Notes: a model not told the origin generated them from the sequence alone. A DNA stretch of 64,000 nucleotides from Siphonodentalium dalli (GCA_032622095.1 CP136064.1:256971863-257035862); one strand, 5' to 3'; positions 1-12,640 are shown, counted from the stretch's first letter. A program made the numbers and translations.

Positions 1-745
1 ATATTAATTTTAACGGACATAGTTATAAGCACAAATAAAATGGACTTAATCATGTTAAAGGATATTTAAGAAAAGGAACTTTACAATTATATAATACTAT
101 AATTTAAAATGTATATATAAGGCACATAAGAGATTGTTATAAATATAATCCATTAAAACATTATACCCTTTTATTGCATACCCCTATAACGGCATAACCT
201 TTATAGCAATACTATGTTGCTAGAAACCAAAAACTATATTATACACTATTATAATATTAATACAATAATTAGATTTATTCATAATTATATAGGGTTTGAT
301 ACTCACTGCACATAATTGATAATCAACGGAATCTCATTAAGAAGGATATGAGGAAAGTTTTATTTTAATAAAATATAAAACATATATGTATAAATGTAAT
401 TCAAAACAATTCGATCAAAAAGCAGACTATAGACCCATTATTATCAGACTAAACTTTGTATTAAAACTAAAACCAGATACCTCATTATTATACCTACAAC
501 ATATTATTGACTTTACTTTTGACCTATATAGGCTTGTTGACCAACTTTGGTTATAATTTAAAGTTATGCATACTAACATTTTTTTATAATTACCTACGCC
601 AATTTTAAGTTAACCTATTATAAATGCATTCAATTATAACCATAGTGAATACTATGATTGTTACATAAACAATAGTTACAAATAATTCAACCTAAATACA
701 ATATTGATAATTAAAAGATATTTTACTGACTTCCAGGGTGCTCTA
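1..745. other. AT-rich stretch with no gene seen
   Basis: Very AT-rich sequence with stop codons in all frames. I see no coding region, RNA gene or ordered repeat in it. Confidence 0.6.
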
Positions 746-749
746 TAAT

Positions 750-1110
750 TTTATCTTTTACTTCTGCCTTTTTACTTTTGACTGGCTAAAACTGCTCCTA
801 CGGCAGACTATCTGTTCATCATTAGCATAATACAGCTTCCGGTGAGCAAGGCAGGGTACCTTTTTTGTGGGCCCAGGACACTGCGGCATCCCCCATTGCT
901 CACTATGAATGTGGGCACCATAAAACAACAAGGACAGTTTGAGAACAAAATATGGCTCACATCTAGCGGTGACCCAAAATATCCACATAGGAAAAAGTTC
1001 TCCAATAAATGCTGGCTGCAGGGTGCGCCAATTGATTCAAATTCGAAATTTAGCAGGGTGTACTGCTTGTGGCCATGTTTTCCCCGCAAATTTGATAGAC
1101 TGATGGACAA
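750..1110 (-). repeat. Dispersed repeat family A, diverged copy
   Basis: Read on the minus strand, this stretch shares a recognisable core with sequences at 14.1-14.3 kb and 46.8-47.6 kb: a TTTGAATC-like start, a GCACACCCTGCAG-like block, the motif GCATTTATTGGAGAA, then a CTAGATGGGAGCCAT-like block. The open frames on both strands here (up to 145 codons) are explained by the repeat and match no family I know. Its mobility mechanism is unknown and no terminal repeats were seen. Confidence 0.55.
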
Positions 1111-1872
1111 AACCACTGAATCCGTTGAATCAATATACATGTATACATGGATTAATTTATATGCATTGTTATACACAGTACTGGTATATAAAGGTACTGA
1201 AAATAACTATATTACTAGTATACACAAAATAAACCATATATCATGGCTATGGGTTCTAATATCCGAACATGACAGCTGAGAACTTGGTGTGAATTAAAGA
1301 GTGGTGGTTTCTCAAGCATATCTAACCCTCCACGTTAGAAACATGCCATTAAATGTCATAAGTATAATCTAGCTTGAGGACAGAAGTGATCCATAAAACC
1401 CCCTTAATTCAACCAGGTCCTCGCGCGATGTATGATCGATCACATGATGATCTAGGGGGATTAGAATTGATGTATAAAAACAGCACTGCATGTAAATATA
1501 AAATAAAATAGTGCTACATCTTATTACAGATTATTGCCATATATAATCAGTGATTATACAGACAGTCTGACAAAATAAAGTTTCAGTGACACTCTATCCG
1601 AAGAGGGGAATAATTTCATCTGTTACAGTCAATGGAGCAATTATGAATCTGGAAAGGTGAAATTTCTAAGTAATACTAGATATCGACATGACGCGATAAA
1701 ATATAACGTAAATGCAATATGGCCGCTGGCGACCATTTTTTCCTATGAAATTAAAAAAATATTTGATAGCTCTCATCTGATAGATCAATATCAAGATAAA
1801 TATGAAGTTTGGTGATGATCGGATGAGTGAAGTGGACTGTGGTTGTGGTCTGTGCTAAACGGTTTAGTAATG
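1111..1872. other. Unassigned sequence
   Basis: No gene or repeat recognised. It has mixed AT-rich sequence with short palindromic words such as GATGTATGATCGATC near 1,430. Confidence 0.5.
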
Positions 1873-2185
1873 CTTAAAAAGATTCTTACCTTAATATTTT
1901 TATGTTCACTTTATAAACTTCACTGAGTCATCTTTGTCATGTATTGAGTTTGATATCTTTTGTTAACAGTTTATAAATCATGTATGTCTCATGTTTGTTA
2001 TTTTAATTTATGTGTTTATTATCATTAAATAAAGTTGCATTCCTTAAAAAGATTCTTACCTCAATGTTTTTATGTTCACTTTATAAACTCCACTGAGTCA
2101 TCTTTGTCATGTATTGAATTTGATATCTTTTGTTAACAGTTTATAAATTATGTATGTGTCGTGTTCGTTATTATATTATATACAC
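1873..2185. repeat. 170-bp tandem duplication
   Basis: The block starting CTTAAAAAGATTCTTACC at 1,873 recurs at 2,043 with only scattered substitutions. The second copy fades out near 2,185. This is a simple two-copy tandem duplication with no coding content. Confidence 0.9.
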
Positions 2186-3143
2186 TTTATAGTGTGTTTT
2201 CAGAACGAAAACAAATTGAATAAAATCAACAAATTTGTAAATTTAAAAACAATTCAAACGTTGTTGTATTCCATGTCCCAGCCCGGACATATACACCAAA
2301 TTTCAATAATATTCATTGAGAAACAACGGACCAAACGCTATATAACACCCGTATACATCTTTTATTCCGTATCGGACTCGCGTACATGTTATAGTAGGTA
2401 CCGAATTGACACACGTCGACTGGGCGAGTTGGCCCTGGGGCGATTAGGCCGATTCCGGCACATTCTAGAATTTACCGTATGTATCCGTTTACGCGTAGTT
2501 TACTTTAGAAAGTTCCGCAATTAATACCGTAAATAGAGCGACCTTATTTGACAGAGAATGCCTCTGTTATTGATTATCAAGTTGCTGTACATTAAAAACG
2601 ACAAATTCACATGCTCGTTCAAGCGCAGTTAGTCTATTTTCCCCATGTTAAAGGACATCCACAAATACTAAATAACGCTAACCTACTGCCGAATGTTTGA
2701 CACGACAACTGTTAACATATTTGGGCTGAATTCATCTGACGCGGTATTATTCCTCAAAATAAACAACAAAACCATCGTTACTTGGAAATGTAGTTTGGGC
2801 TAACATTTACATAAATCCTCCAGATCAATTATCCGACACACACGTCAGATGAAAAAGTCACATGAAGTAACCGGCCAAATTGGCCGAAATCACAATTTAA
2901 GGACACAATCTCAGAGTTATCTCCCGTATTGATCGCGAACTTATTACTATACCATGTATGTGTGAGTTTTGTTGAAAATCCAAACCTGTAATCGTAGCAA
3001 CGAATGTGGAAACACGACAACGAATAGAACGAACACATATTCTAGTGACGTAATACCTTATAATACTTATTTGTCGTTGTTCGTAATGCGAAAGATGTCT
3101 AATATCAGTTAGAGCACAATCCCATTGTTGCAATCGTTCCCTG
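2186..3143. other. Unassigned sequence
   Basis: A 124-codon open frame overlaps its start (2,150-2,524, plus strand), but it begins in the tandem duplication, shows no recognisable domain and has no splice context. I treat the stretch as non-coding. Confidence 0.5.
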
Positions 3144-3545
3144 ATTTTTGGTAAAGCACACCGATTCCCAAGGCTGGCGAATGAATAGTTCAATGATTAC
3201 CCCATTGTTAGGCACACTCAACTCACAACAGACAAATCGCACGGTCGCTTCGAAGTAGCTTCAATTACCAGGGGCACGAACAGCGCTCTGCTTCCCCCAA
3301 ACACACTGCCATCATACGCCGTTACTATGTATGCACCTCTAATATACTAAGCAGGCACATATATAGGGACGGCGTATAAGGGGAGTGCGGGTGGGGGGGG
3401 ATGCACGTTCTCTTGTATAATAACTGAAGCTACATTGAAACGACCGCGCGATTTGTTTGTTACGAGTGGCGCGTCTCGAACAATGGGATATCACTGAAAT
3501 ATTAGTTTGCCAGCCTTGGGAATTGGGTGTGATTTACCAAAAATA
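3144..3545. mobile_element. Small inverted-repeat element (MITE-like)
   Basis: The left arm, about 3,144-3,265 (TTTTTGGTAAAGCACACC, then a block ending near AGTAGCTTCAATT), is repeated in reverse complement at about 3,425-3,545. Both arms contain TTCCCAAGGCTGGC and AACAAATCGC-like words. The arms are about 120 bp and diverged. The centre holds a G-run near 3,396. There is no coding capacity. No target duplication could be fixed, so the superfamily is unknown. Confidence 0.75.
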
Positions 3546-4333
3546 CAATATATATACATACATCAACAGGACGAACGCAGGGGGTGGCAATAGTAACACA
3601 TGCATTGGTTGAATTATTTATTAACTAGTAGAATAATTACATTTATTATAATTATTCCACAAAACTAATCCAGTTCCGAAAATATTCTCAGGACCACTAA
3701 TCCAACGATGAAAGTAAACGAATTAACATTTACATTTAGAACCACTAAATAGTGATATATCCAATAATCCAACAGAATCACCACTTCACTATATAGCGCT
3801 CCACATATCCGATATAACTAACAATAGAACTTGTATCTGGAGAATCTGGAGGAACAAATGGACTATTATGGTAGTAATTTCGAAACAGTTTCTTGAAAAG
3901 GCGACACGTTTGTCACATAATAATGATGTGCAGCATTACCTTTGGCAAAAAGTAGTTGGTTGTTGGTTACAGGTCCAAATTCCATGTCATCATTCTGGGA
4001 GACAGACTTCTTCGGAATTCATGGTCCACTTATACAATGTATATAATAATAGTAAGACACAATCATGCGACTTCCACATTTGACTTTCCAAACACATCTG
4101 CGAGTGACTTGGTTTGTGAAAACGCGTCACACGTTAATCCGTGTCGCTTCGGACATATTTATTCACATTCAACGGCGATCACTGCATGGGTAATCACGAT
4201 GATTGGTGTGGCTAACGGGTCATTGTGTTCATCTCGGCCAGCGCACGGATTGTACGTCGTGTTCAACTTACGATCAATTGCGTATTTCGAGATAATCGCA
4301 TTATGTGCGGTCAATTGTGCTCTAAGTAGGTCA
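3546..4333. other. Unassigned sequence
   Basis: Overlapping open frames of 71 and 135 codons run through here, but neither resembles a known family and no splice signals frame them. No repeat was recognised. Confidence 0.5.
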
Positions 4334-4341
4334 GAGCACGC

Positions 4342-4404
4342 GAATAGTTCTTTACCAGAATAAATCTCGTCTCCGACTCGATTTATTCTGGTAAAGAACT
4401 ATTC
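4342..4404. repeat. Perfect short hairpin
   Basis: A 25-bp perfect inverted repeat (arm starts GAATAGTTCTTTACCAG) surrounds a 13-base loop. A weaker outer match (AGAGCAC/GTGCTCT) extends the pairing on both sides. It is probably the remnant or whole of a tiny palindromic element. Confidence 0.85.
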
Positions 4405-4733
4405 TTGTGCTCTAACCATTACGTATAGGAACAGTGAATCAACGCCCTCGTCTCGTTGTCTCTGGGTTTGCGCGCATTTGAATATGTGGGCGTTAAGTGG
4501 CAGTGCGTTCGCGCCGGTCTATTCCCAAAAGGGTGAACCGTCGGCAGAAGGCGTTGGCACATTTGTCTCGTCTCACCTTCCAACTACGGCCAAAAAATTA
4601 AACATGTATACATTTTAGGAAAACTAGCTTCAAACCCCTCGAAAGAGACCAGACAATTAATAACATAGCACCTAATATGTCTGTTCTAACAATTATTTAA
4701 AGTGAACTATAGACCATACAGAGATATGTTTAA

Positions 4734-5123
4734 CCCTTTACCCAACAGAAGGGCCCTGTGCCAATGCATTCTCTTATATATGCGAGTCGACCATAGGTCG
4801 CCTCGCATATATAAGAGAATACATTGGCTTAACACATTAATAATTATAAAATTGTTAAAGAATGTAAGAAAAAATGGTAAAAAGTGTTAAAAAAGATTAT
4901 TTTTAGGCCAATGCATTCTCTTATATATGCGAGGCGACCTATGGTCGACTCGCATATATAAGAGAATGCATTGGCACAGGGCATAACTGTAACTATCACA
5001 ATGTGGTCAAGGAGCCGGTTCCAATGTATCCATATGTGTATGGTTCTATTGAAACAGACCGAAGATATTTTAGGCTGTTGAAGCTTTATTTGGCCGGTTT
5101 TGGTCGTTTTGTTGGGTAAAGGG
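4734..5123. mobile_element. TTAA-flanked piggyBac-like MITE, copy 1, with two hairpins
   Basis: A 390-bp element bounded by TTAA at 4,730-4,733 and 5,124-5,127. Its ends read CCCTTTACCCAACA and, inverted, TGTTGGGTAAAGGG. A TTAA target duplication with termini starting CCC is the signature of the piggyBac superfamily (established knowledge). It has no coding capacity, so it is non-autonomous. Inside are two 67-bp near-perfect hairpins, 4,761-4,827 and 4,908-4,974, each with 26-bp outer arms starting CCAATGCATTCTCTTATA. The second is the reverse complement of the first. An equal-length copy sits at 13,533-13,922. Confidence 0.92.
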
Positions 5124-5127
5124 TTAA

Positions 5128-5758
5128 AAAGATACCGCACCCTTCATTCCTGTGACTAAACTGACACGGGCTAGTATTCATTAATTTGGGTGTTCAGGAA
5201 ATACATATGCCATATATATAGTAATGATTTTGTTATTAGTGTAAACATATTTTTATTTCCAAATCCAAAGTAAATAACATAATATACAGATGACACATAT
5301 AAGCGAAACAGAAGTGTTAATATATGGAAACGAGGATCAGACAAGCATTATGGCTAATATGAAGTGGTCTCCTCTATGGCTACATGCCACGTCCCCAATA
5401 AGTGAGGGAGGGGTATAGTTCAGAAGGGAAGGGTGTGATAATTGGAGATAACCGGTTAATAGCAATTGTGATTGACCCCCATGGCGACTGACGCATGAGT
5501 ATTACTATATATATGAGCATCATTTTTACTTGCGCAACAACCCGATCATTGAAAACTCCCCACCACTGTTATCGTCTCACGACTTCATCTGTCCCAGTGT
5601 CCCCCTCTTGCTCTTGTCTTCTATTTTCTCCTCCCCTCTTTCTCTCTTTTCTCTATCTGCCTCCTGCTATCTTATTTTTATTCCATCCCTAACTCAAATT
5701 CATTCTGCATATGTTATTGGTTTAGAGAGCCGGCTGGTGGAATCGATAAAGCAACTTA
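5128..5758. other. Unassigned sequence with CT-rich tract
   Basis: A pyrimidine-rich stretch (about 5,570-5,690) gives Ser/Leu/Pro-rich open frames that are low-complexity artefacts. Nothing else was recognised. Confidence 0.55.
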
Positions 5759-6028
5759 TCAGCTGATAACTTATCTATGGATAACAATCAACACATCCTC
5801 TTTATAAATTGTATAACGACGAAATTAGCGGGTAATTAAGAAAAAGATCTTTGTAATTTCGCGCTCGTCTTCGTGACCTCATCTACATATATTCAACGTG
5901 ACCCGACCTGGATTATACACGTTGTTGTTATTTAATATTATGTAGATGAGGTCACGCATTAGAGTGAAAAAAAATAAGACATATTTCAAAATTAATAGCA
6001 GATTTCGTCGTTAAATTGTTATCAGCTG
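5759..6028. repeat. Nested inverted repeat (MITE-like remnant)
   Basis: Three concentric inverted matches are visible: CAGCTGATAAC at 5,759 with its complement at 6,018-6,028; AACGACGAAAT near 5,815 with its complement near 6,001-6,012; and a 16-bp pair GTGACCTCATCTACAT at 5,873 with its complement at 5,940-5,955. Sequence between the pairs is not matched, consistent with an old fold-back element. Confidence 0.7.
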
Positions 6029-6523
6029 GGAAATTTCGAAGATTTATGAACGTGACATGTACATTACACCAATCACCAATACATATAAATTGCAAATATA
6101 ATTAACACCCAGCACAAGAAATTCTGCTATGTATTCTGACTTGAGCGCATTGTAAATATAGCAAATATGTACTACGACAATTGGCCAACACTCTTGTGAC
6201 CCCCCTATATTATAAAGTATGTACATGAATTGGCCAAATGTGGACTATCCTCGGTGATGATATTGTAAGAGTGTAAATTAGACCAATTCGGTTTAATTTT
6301 AAACAATTTGGAGATATTCGGGTTTATATATTATATGTTCATATTAGCACGATGCGAGTTGGTGGACTCACAACTGTTAAGTTTCAATGTCAAGTCAAGA
6401 TGTAGATCTATAATTATCATCTCATCCAAATATCACTAATTAGCCATGCGACAATCACTAATTAAGGGGGAGGTCAAGTGACCAATTTTGAATGGGGATT
6501 ATCATGCAAATCTGCGGAGCAAA
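6029..6523. other. Unassigned sequence
   Basis: No gene. A short word near 6,350 (GATGCGAGTTGGTGGA) recurs near 7,007 in nearly the same form, so the area may carry fragments of another dispersed repeat. Confidence 0.5.
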
Positions 6524-6813
6524 GGTTACAGAGTTGCACCTACTTTAGAGTGTGATTTGATGTGGTGTTGGAAACAAGAGGTATTTATCTGGCGGGTCCT
6601 CTTGGGACTGCTTCAGTTATAATGTTGGTGTATTTATTTTTGAATTTATATTGATTTTTCAAATGTAGGTCAAGTGATGTAATTCCATAAAATAAAGTCT
6701 CAAAAATATATTTATTGCAAAATTTTATAATTTACCAAGCGGACCCGCCGGATAAATAACTTGTTTCCAATACCATATGAAGTCACACTCAGAAGTATGT
6801 GAAACTCTGTAAC
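6524..6813. mobile_element. Inverted-repeat element, about 290 bp
   Basis: Inverted arms of about 75-80 bp start GGTTACAGAGTT and carry TGGTGTTGGAAACAAG and the GC-rich block GGCGGGTCC. They are mirrored at 6,731-6,813, ending AAACTCTGTAACTT. The core is AT-rich and non-coding. No target duplication was evident. Confidence 0.85.
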
Positions 6814-7725
6814 TTAAATATCACTAGGTTTATTTGAGGCGGAGATTATAATATTATGTTCTTTGACAATAAAAATACAACACAAGTGTAAAAGAACTTA
6901 GTTTTTATTTGTTTTAATCAGTAACAACTATTCCAGGCTCAAGATATGTATCGCATTTCAACATAATAGCACAAAACTTCACACGACATAACCACATTAT
7001 TAACATGATGTGAGTTGGTGGAGTGACATAGCACTTCTGCTGATGCATGGGGGTCGTCGTCGTAACGTTTTATACATAAATGCACACCAATCTCGGTCGG
7101 CGCGAGATTGAAATGTTGACGGAAATAATTGTCTTCAATCTGAAATTTTCTTTGATAGATGAACGGAAGAAATTGAACTTACAATTATCAACAGGTGTGT
7201 ATTTATGTGGAACATATTACGACCACGACTCCATCAGCAACATGGTCAAGCACCAGCTTTCATCTATTATCGTCTTGTAATTTACACGTATGGAAGTTTT
7301 ATTGCACTGGGTTCAGGCCCTGGATTCACGTAACGATAGTTTTGCTGAATTGGTCATTGTTGCATGGTCGGGGGCAAAAAGACACACATTATCTCACCAA
7401 GCATCTCGAAATCTCATTAAACACGCTATTTTAGATTAGTCGCCTGCTGATTATTATTATTATTATTATAAGCATTTGTTTTTGATCGGCGTTTCAACGG
7501 ATTTAATTTGAATGGGCATTTCGTTCGTTTTGAGTATTATCGGCACCGCCGTTCCGTATCCTTGGATCGCATTTGAGATGCTGGTGACTTTTGGCACATT
7601 TGGGAGATTCTGTGTTGTTTTTATGCACGTGTGGGAGATGCTGTGTTTCCTTAAGGCACGTCACCGTGCGATAATGACCAATTCAGCGTTAGTGTTGCAT
7701 CTCAGTTTAATCCATCAACCAATGA
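6814..7725. other. Unassigned sequence with short TTA repeat
   Basis: Open frames of 66-80 codons occur (7,080-7,754) but show no domain. A short (TTA)n run lies near 7,452-7,469. No gene is supported. Confidence 0.5.
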
Positions 7726-8086
7726 TCATCTCCGCTTACGACGGATGCCCCTAGCTACATCGATCTCATGCCTTCTTTGAGTGCTAGCACGGAAGTTGTA
7801 TCGGTAGGCATTTGGAAGGCCGTAGTCAACAGCGGGCGCAGACGAACAGCGACATAGCCTCGTACCGTCGCCGGAGTAACGGTGCACGTGAGGGCGAACT
7901 TCGTTTTGGTTAGCTTCATTGTCTTGTGGTGTGAGACCAACAGCGTTGTCCATGGCAACAAGCTTGACATCTTGTCCTAGGGAACTTTGATTCCGGGCCT
8001 CGGTCTGTGCAGGGTTTCGTCGTGGAATCTTCTTTGGGGGATCACATTCGTCAAATGCAAGTCGTCGAGGCATGAGTGGTACCCTT
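7726..8086 (-). CDS. Candidate 3' coding exon, unknown product
   Basis: On the minus strand a 115-codon frame starts with ATG at 8,073 and ends with a basic tail (Arg-Arg-Lys-Arg-Arg) before a stop at 7,726. It is preceded by a polypyrimidine tract and an AG at 8,087-8,088 that would make a good splice acceptor, and its GC content is higher than its surroundings. The protein is rich in Arg, Asn and Pro and matches no family I recognise. A second open minus-strand frame overlaps it (7,755-7,970), which weakens the case. It may be a lineage-specific exon or chance. Confidence 0.25.
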
Positions 8087-8088
8087 CT

Positions 8089-8409
8089 GGAAATGAAGAA
8101 AACAGTGGCTTAGACAATTATTCACGTAGCTCTTAGCTACTCCAATACTTTCAGTGTTATATTGTACCAAGCGCGTTAGAGCATGTATTTGGTTAATCGC
8201 TATATAAAACTGGTCATTATTATTATTATTATCTTCCATACGTCCGTTATATAATAATTCCCCACCGATATATTAACACTATTTATTACATTCCTATGTG
8301 TGATTTAACTTGATTTCTCGAGCGATTATAAACGTTAATTTCCCTTTTGAAATATGACTTTAACTAGAGCGTTCTGTATTCACCCGCGCTATCGAAATGT
8401 ATACCTCCT
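8089..8409. other. Unassigned sequence with TTA repeat
   Basis: A (TTA)n run lies near 8,216-8,232. No gene was recognised. Confidence 0.5.
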
Positions 8410-10249
8410 GGGGCCTATACTATAGAATACAAATTTTGTAATATCAGCGTTAATTTGTGATTTACAAATTTTGTAATACATATTTTGTGTTCTATAGTAT
8501 TCGACTGTATTTCTATCAGTGTATTTCTTTCATTGTAGATTGAAACTCAACATATGCCCAAAACTCTTTATATGCAAAATACATTGACATGCAATGACTT
8601 ATATGATCTTTTTTGGCGAACCATCTATTTACCGGGATTCACTTGAACGGAAAATCTTTGCATTTGGTGGAGAAAAAGGGGGCCTGAAAGTTTCATCTGT
8701 TCATGTTTTCATAGTACTCGAACGCTACAGCTTTGTAATATGCAAAAATTCGCAATACGGAATGATAAAGTACGGGCTAAGCGGGTTCTATAGTACAGCG
8801 ATAATACCATTTTTGTAAAAATTCCGTATTAGATTACAACGGCATAGGCTACATAATTGATTTTTCACGCCGTGACCACGACGATGATCCGTGCGGATAA
8901 TTGTGAGTGCGATTAGCTGGGTACATGTTCTTTGTAATGCAGTCACGGAATCTCAATTGTTAACCCATTGAGGTGGTTTACGCCCAATGGAGTTGAAAGG
9001 AGATTTTAATTATGAACGGAATTAAAGAGTTAAAGTTGTGGGGCTTGGGCTCAAAACGTATAAACGATCTTTGTGCGAAGGTACACGGATACGCGGTGAA
9101 TCGGGGGTGGTGGCATTTCGTGTTGAAACAGTTACTGATAATTTCAGGCTAAGTTGCGTTAAGAATCAGTGGACCCCAAATATTTACCATGACATTATGA
9201 AACATATTTGAATCGCATGGCATTTGTGTGCTCAAGAAGTTTTCATTCATCTTGTGGTCTAAACAATTTAATTTGGCCAATAGTGCCGCACAGAATGTTC
9301 CATGAGTGAATTCTTAGAAAAAATCGGGGTCTCATGATCCTTAACTTACCAATGTAGTAGTGCGTGTTGGTTATAAACCAAATGTCATATGTTGACCTAA
9401 ATTCAGCCGCTTAGTTGGGTATAAATGGAATGTACCATTAATTAGGTATAGTTTAAGTAGATGGTGCTATATATATGTTTTAAAATCGAGGTTGGATGTC
9501 CCCGGAGACCCTGGACGAGGGAGTGTTCGTCCACATTGGAATTTCCAAATGAACACCCATCCTTGACACAGGTCGAAAAAACCAAGTCCGAGAACAGCCA
9601 TCGCACCCCATCATGTGTTGAATTTTCCCAGTTGCATTGTACCTCAACCTTTTCAACTATTAAGGTCTAGATGTTCCCACTTCTAATATTTCAGCCGCTG
9701 TCCCAGCCCTAAGCTAGCTAGACAAATCAGGTTCCATCCTTGGTAATATTGCTATATAAAGTTGATGTGGCCATTTGAAGGGCAACCGATATGTGTGCTT
9801 GTCGACCCTTTTCGAAAAACCGTTAATTTCAAATGTTTTATATTACATGTTTATGTAACATAAACCATCTGAAAATGGTAAATATTCCATACGATACCGA
9901 AGGAATTACTTTTCATCGTGCGCAATTGTGGTCAAAATAACCCAAGTATCGGAAACTAGTCACACATTATGTACCTTTATTCATCAACTAAATCACTCAC
10001 CAACTGACACAAATAGGCATTGCCATATCATTCGCATATATCATTAGAGTAATTTCCCTTGATAAAATCACAAATGTTTAGATGTGCGTTTGACGAACGG
10101 TGGTCGATAGTACTCGATTTGCCGTCTTTTTGTGATTTACAAGAAATCGCGTTAGCTGCTAGATTACAGTGGTCCATAGTACTCGACACCTTCTGTACGG
10201 CTCAAATAAGCCTGCTATTACAAAAAATGTATTCTATAGTATAGGCCCC
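8410..10249. mobile_element. 1.84-kb element with inverted termini GGGGCCTATACTATAG
   Basis: The left end reads GGGGCCTATACTATAGAATA and the right end is its reverse complement, about 21 bp perfect. The match then continues weakly with TTTTGTAATA-like sequence. Degenerate copies of the terminal word (CTATAGTATTCG, CATAGTACTCGA, CTATAGTACAGC) recur inside near 8,494, 8,715, 8,788, 10,104 and 10,172. Open frames inside (74, 69 and 61 codons) show no transposase motif. I could not assign a target duplication, so the superfamily is open. Confidence 0.65.
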
Positions 10250-10330
10250 TGGATATGATGGCGGTATTATTCGGATTTCAGTTAAATCAGATGTTTACAG
10301 TGGAATATAATAAACAGAATAATCACTTCA

Positions 10331-10457
10331 TTGAACTGGTGGCGTGAAATAATTCATGTGAGACAGGAACTCTTTTGTCAAATACTCAAGCGCTATACGC
10401 TCTCGTGATTGAACAATGTCCTTGCCTCTCATGGATTACTTCACGTCACCAGTTCAA
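10331..10457. mobile_element. Short palindromic element, 127 bp
   Basis: Imperfect inverted arms of about 32 bp begin TTGAACTGGTGGCGTGAA and end in the mirrored TCACGTCACCAGTTCAA. TCA lies immediately outside both ends and could be a 3-bp target duplication, but that is weak evidence. Confidence 0.75.
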
Positions 10458-10621
10458 TCAAGCGATTAATATCTGTCTGTTATTTTCTTTTACAATATTA
10501 AGGTCGAAGCTATAGAACTCATTCGTTGGAGGTTTTGTGGGTCATATTTATAGATACTACTTCCAAATTGTGTAGTTTTATCATGTTTTCTATTTAGATC
10601 ACATAAATGATTGCCATTGGT

Positions 10622-10707
10622 AAAGAGCGTTTGTGCTTCCCTTTCCCACTAATGTATTACGAATAAAGAGCGTTACCGCTTCCCTTACCCACTAATGTAT
10701 TACGAAT
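10622..10707. repeat. 43-bp tandem duplication
   Basis: Two adjacent copies of a unit starting AAAGAGCGTT and ending ATGTATTACGAAT differ at a few bases. The AAAGAGCG / CGCTCTTT word recurs through the window (near 11,844, 19,824, 30,451 and 30,502). Confidence 0.85.
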
Positions 10708-11946
10708 CTCGTTGATTGCACTTAATTTTCATTTTTATTCGGCGGAAAAATTATATCTGGTAGTTTTGACTGACGTGGTGTCAAATCAGATATGAAATGC
10801 TTGTCCTAAATTTCGGTCATTGTAAATACATTCATGGTACTATCTCTTCATTCGGCGATAAATCTATTGCTGTCTATCTATGGCTACGTGCATGAAACAA
10901 AAGCATGAACGAATAGTTAAATTAGCTTGATATACATACGGGTATCGGCTGTGTGTGCTGTCATATCGGTGTTTCTGTATGATGCGATGGATGTTGCTAA
11001 ATGACATGCTTCTGTTGGTGTCGTTCATGATGGATTTTGAGATGTAGTTGATGCTTCGGCCACGTCTGCGTTTCGCTGCGATGTCTAACTCGAGAAGAAC
11101 GGTCAGGCCGGCCATTATACCACGCTTTTAGTGGTCACGATGGAGAAAGCTCTTTATTGCGAACAACCAAATGTAATTATGAAGAATATGTATGGACTAA
11201 AAAACGTATATCCCCGTGTGGAAACAAAACTTCAGATCATGCATAAGAGATTCGATCAAGCAGACGATTGAGAAATATGATATGCAAAAGCTAGCACTGC
11301 ACCCTAAATTCACAAATTCAACCAATTAACATTGACCAGAGAGAAAATGTCCAATCAGCGTCTAGTCTTAATCGGATTAGAAGGATGATCGGAGCTCTTG
11401 ATTCATACTTTCCCACCTTTATGGAAAGGAAGTCAGAGATAATCTCCAAATGTTTGTATAGCAATTATATTTAGCACGGGATTAACGCTACTCTTACCTT
11501 CATGCATTAAATTATATACATATATTAATATTTAAATTTTCACTTTTATATTAGACTTGGTTTAAACAATATTAATTTCTTCCCAAATTATGAAACATGA
11601 CGCAATCATGTATGTAAAGAAGACTAGAAGGGAGGAAGAGGATTTGACAACAAGCATGCATCAGATGCTTATATAGAGCCATCTCATCAACTTGGTCAAT
11701 AAATACACGAAACAGCAATAATCAATCACGATATTAATATTCTCTTAGAAGATATCTTTTATCAGTTTTTTTCAACTTTCCTCTCAAAATAGACACAAAC
11801 GGTCTTTATTTTTGCCATATCAAAAAATAACTAACATATAACGCTCTTTCCAAGTTCCAATGCGAAGAAACCAAGGAACCATTGTATCATTGCATTCTTT
11901 TTCCGAGACACATAGACGACATCGTATATATAAGTAGGACTATTTC
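10708..11946. other. Unassigned sequence
   Basis: An 83-codon minus-strand frame at 10,864-11,115 lacks recognisable motifs. Apart from the CGCTCTTT word nothing was identified. Confidence 0.5.
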
Positions 11947-12111
11947 ATATAAGGATTAACTGTCATGTGAACTGTTTTTATGGAGATGTAACCGTGAGGT
12001 AAGTGGACATAACTTGTGTAAAACCCGAAGGGTTTTACATACAAGTTATGACCACTTACCTCACGGTTACATCTCCATAAAAATAGTCCACATGACAGTT
12101 AATCCTTATAT
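11947..12111. mobile_element. Near-perfect 165-bp palindrome
   Basis: Arms of about 75 bp start ATATAAGGATTAACTGTCAT. They are mirrored almost exactly, with a few mismatches such as an extra GG/CC near the middle and a short loop around CCCGAAGGG. This is typical of a small palindromic MITE. It has no coding capacity. Confidence 0.9.
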
Positions 12112-12640
12112 TTATATACATTTAGCGAAAAAGCCACTTTTGTAAATGTATTTAAATCGAAAAGTGTATCGTGACAAAACAAGCCCAAAATATCCCATAG
12201 CACCCTTGGCAAAAGTTAACAGGAACAATTTCTCTTTATATTGAAACCCGATGATGTATTAAGTTAATCCTGCGCGAGTCCAAATGCGCCCAAAACATTA
12301 AGCGTTCATCTTTCCGAAACTGATGACGTGTCGATGCAATTATGAGGCTGCAGTTATGAGCTGTTGCGCGTTCACCGAGAAATAATTGCAACTAGCCACG
12401 TGGGCGCCGACCAATCGGAATGCTGGATTTAGTGATGATCACACTTAGTATGTAAATATATAACTATCACGTTGACTTTTACCCACATTTTCGAAGAAAA
12501 ATAGGGGGTATCTCTTGAATGGCATTTTCCGTCTGCCCGAGTATACAGCTCAACCATGTGTGGTTATCAGTTCTGGATGACATTTAGCGTGAAGGTTCGT
12601 CATGATCACGACTGCGTTCAAAAGAGTTGTTTGCATTTTC
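12112..12640. other. Unassigned sequence
   Basis: No gene or ordered repeat recognised. Confidence 0.5.

Noticed and set aside
842-1279. 145-codon plus-strand frame
   Set aside because: Overlaps a family A repeat read on the other strand, has no domain, and is likely chance.
2150-2524. 124-codon plus-strand frame
   Set aside because: Starts inside a tandem duplication, composition shifts along its length, and no motif is recognised.
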